Origin: Paenibacillus sp. S150
GTDB taxonomy: Bacteria > Bacillota > Bacilli > Paenibacillales > Paenibacillaceae
Length of the DNA: 64,000 nucleotides
Reading direction: 5' to 3'
Assembly (NCBI RefSeq): GCF_019352175.1
Contig: NZ_JACBYI010000015.1
Span: forward strand, 62,001-126,000
In this document: positions 63,937 through 64,000 of the stretch, piece after piece
Numbering within the stretch: position 1 is the first letter of the stretch
Layout of the letters: each line of letters starts with the position of its first letter
The notes under the pieces: model-generated
Database searches by the model: none
What the model saw: the letters and a program-made list of their open reading frames with translations, nothing else
Told to the model about the DNA's origin: nothing
Position numbers and translations under genes: made by a program

Positions 63937-64000
63937 GTTGCAACGGAATAACAGCCTGCAGCTCATCATTCACAGCTTCAGCTTACTGAACACAAAACTA

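Overview
This 64 kb window is a chromosomal segment of an endospore-forming Firmicute, most likely a Paenibacillus. The evidence is a small acid-soluble spore protein gene, LiaFSR/PspA envelope-stress genes, Lpl-type sugar ABC transporters controlled by YesM/YesN two-component systems, an SLH-anchored collagen-like surface protein, several dispersed intergenic repeats, and strong AGGAGG ribosome-binding sites with frequent TTG and GTG starts. No rRNA, tRNA, insertion sequence, phage or CRISPR array was seen.

Layout. 1-2168: an AT-rich ABC exporter pair, its permease cut by the window edge. 2842-8752: a YsgA/RlmP-like rRNA methyltransferase, a KtrA/C-type potassium channel regulator, sspI, prfC and zwf. 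9117-15035: a YwmB-like protein, LiaR, LiaS, LiaF, then PspA, a PspC-domain protein, a second PspA and a small LiaI/F-like membrane protein. 15232-19367: a TctBAC tripartite transporter with a 2-hydroxyacid dehydrogenase. 19733-23571: a double glycosyltransferase overlapping a collagen-like SLH protein. 24515-29277: alpha-galactosidase, an EamA transporter and two regulators. 29474-35217: a Ugp-like ABC importer with a HAD phosphatase, an SMR pump and a metallophosphoesterase. 35565-37872: a MetNIQ-type importer. 38196-49700: a xylan or arabinoxylan oligosaccharide locus made of two AraC-type response regulators around one YesM kinase, an LplABC importer, and cytoplasmic GH43 and GH10 enzymes. 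49904-50990: an MpsC-like protein and a flavin prenyltransferase (UbiX). 51856-58977: a nucleoside importer with a nucleoside hydrolase and an ADP-ribosylglycohydrolase-family enzyme. 59304-63936: an AraC regulator, a UbiD decarboxylase and the start of a bacterial microcompartment (BMC) locus with two shell proteins and an unrecognised 428-aa protein. The locus probably continues past the window.

The most interesting system is the UbiX/UbiD/BMC set. UbiX makes the prenylated flavin that UbiD needs. The two genes lie 10 kb apart with the nucleoside operon between them, yet each unit has the same promoter block (49820-49859 and 60061-60101), and each of ubiX and ubiD is preceded by the same roughly 100-nt leader (50299-50398 and 60217-60320). 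The leader ends in an intrinsic terminator whose stem has compensatory changes between the copies. This points to one regulon controlling a decarboxylase (or carboxylase) linked to a microcompartment. The unrecognised protein begins with an encapsulation-peptide-like helix and carries a four-cysteine cluster.

The second theme is repeats. Two arrays of a 51-bp unit share a palindromic core (five copies at 35282, ten at 51315, opposite orientation). A roughly 190-bp element with two direct and two inverted copies of a 20-bp motif occurs three times. A third family is built on a CTATTGCAC...ATACAGCAG motif. All have an internal spacing near 50-52 bp and all lie between genes.
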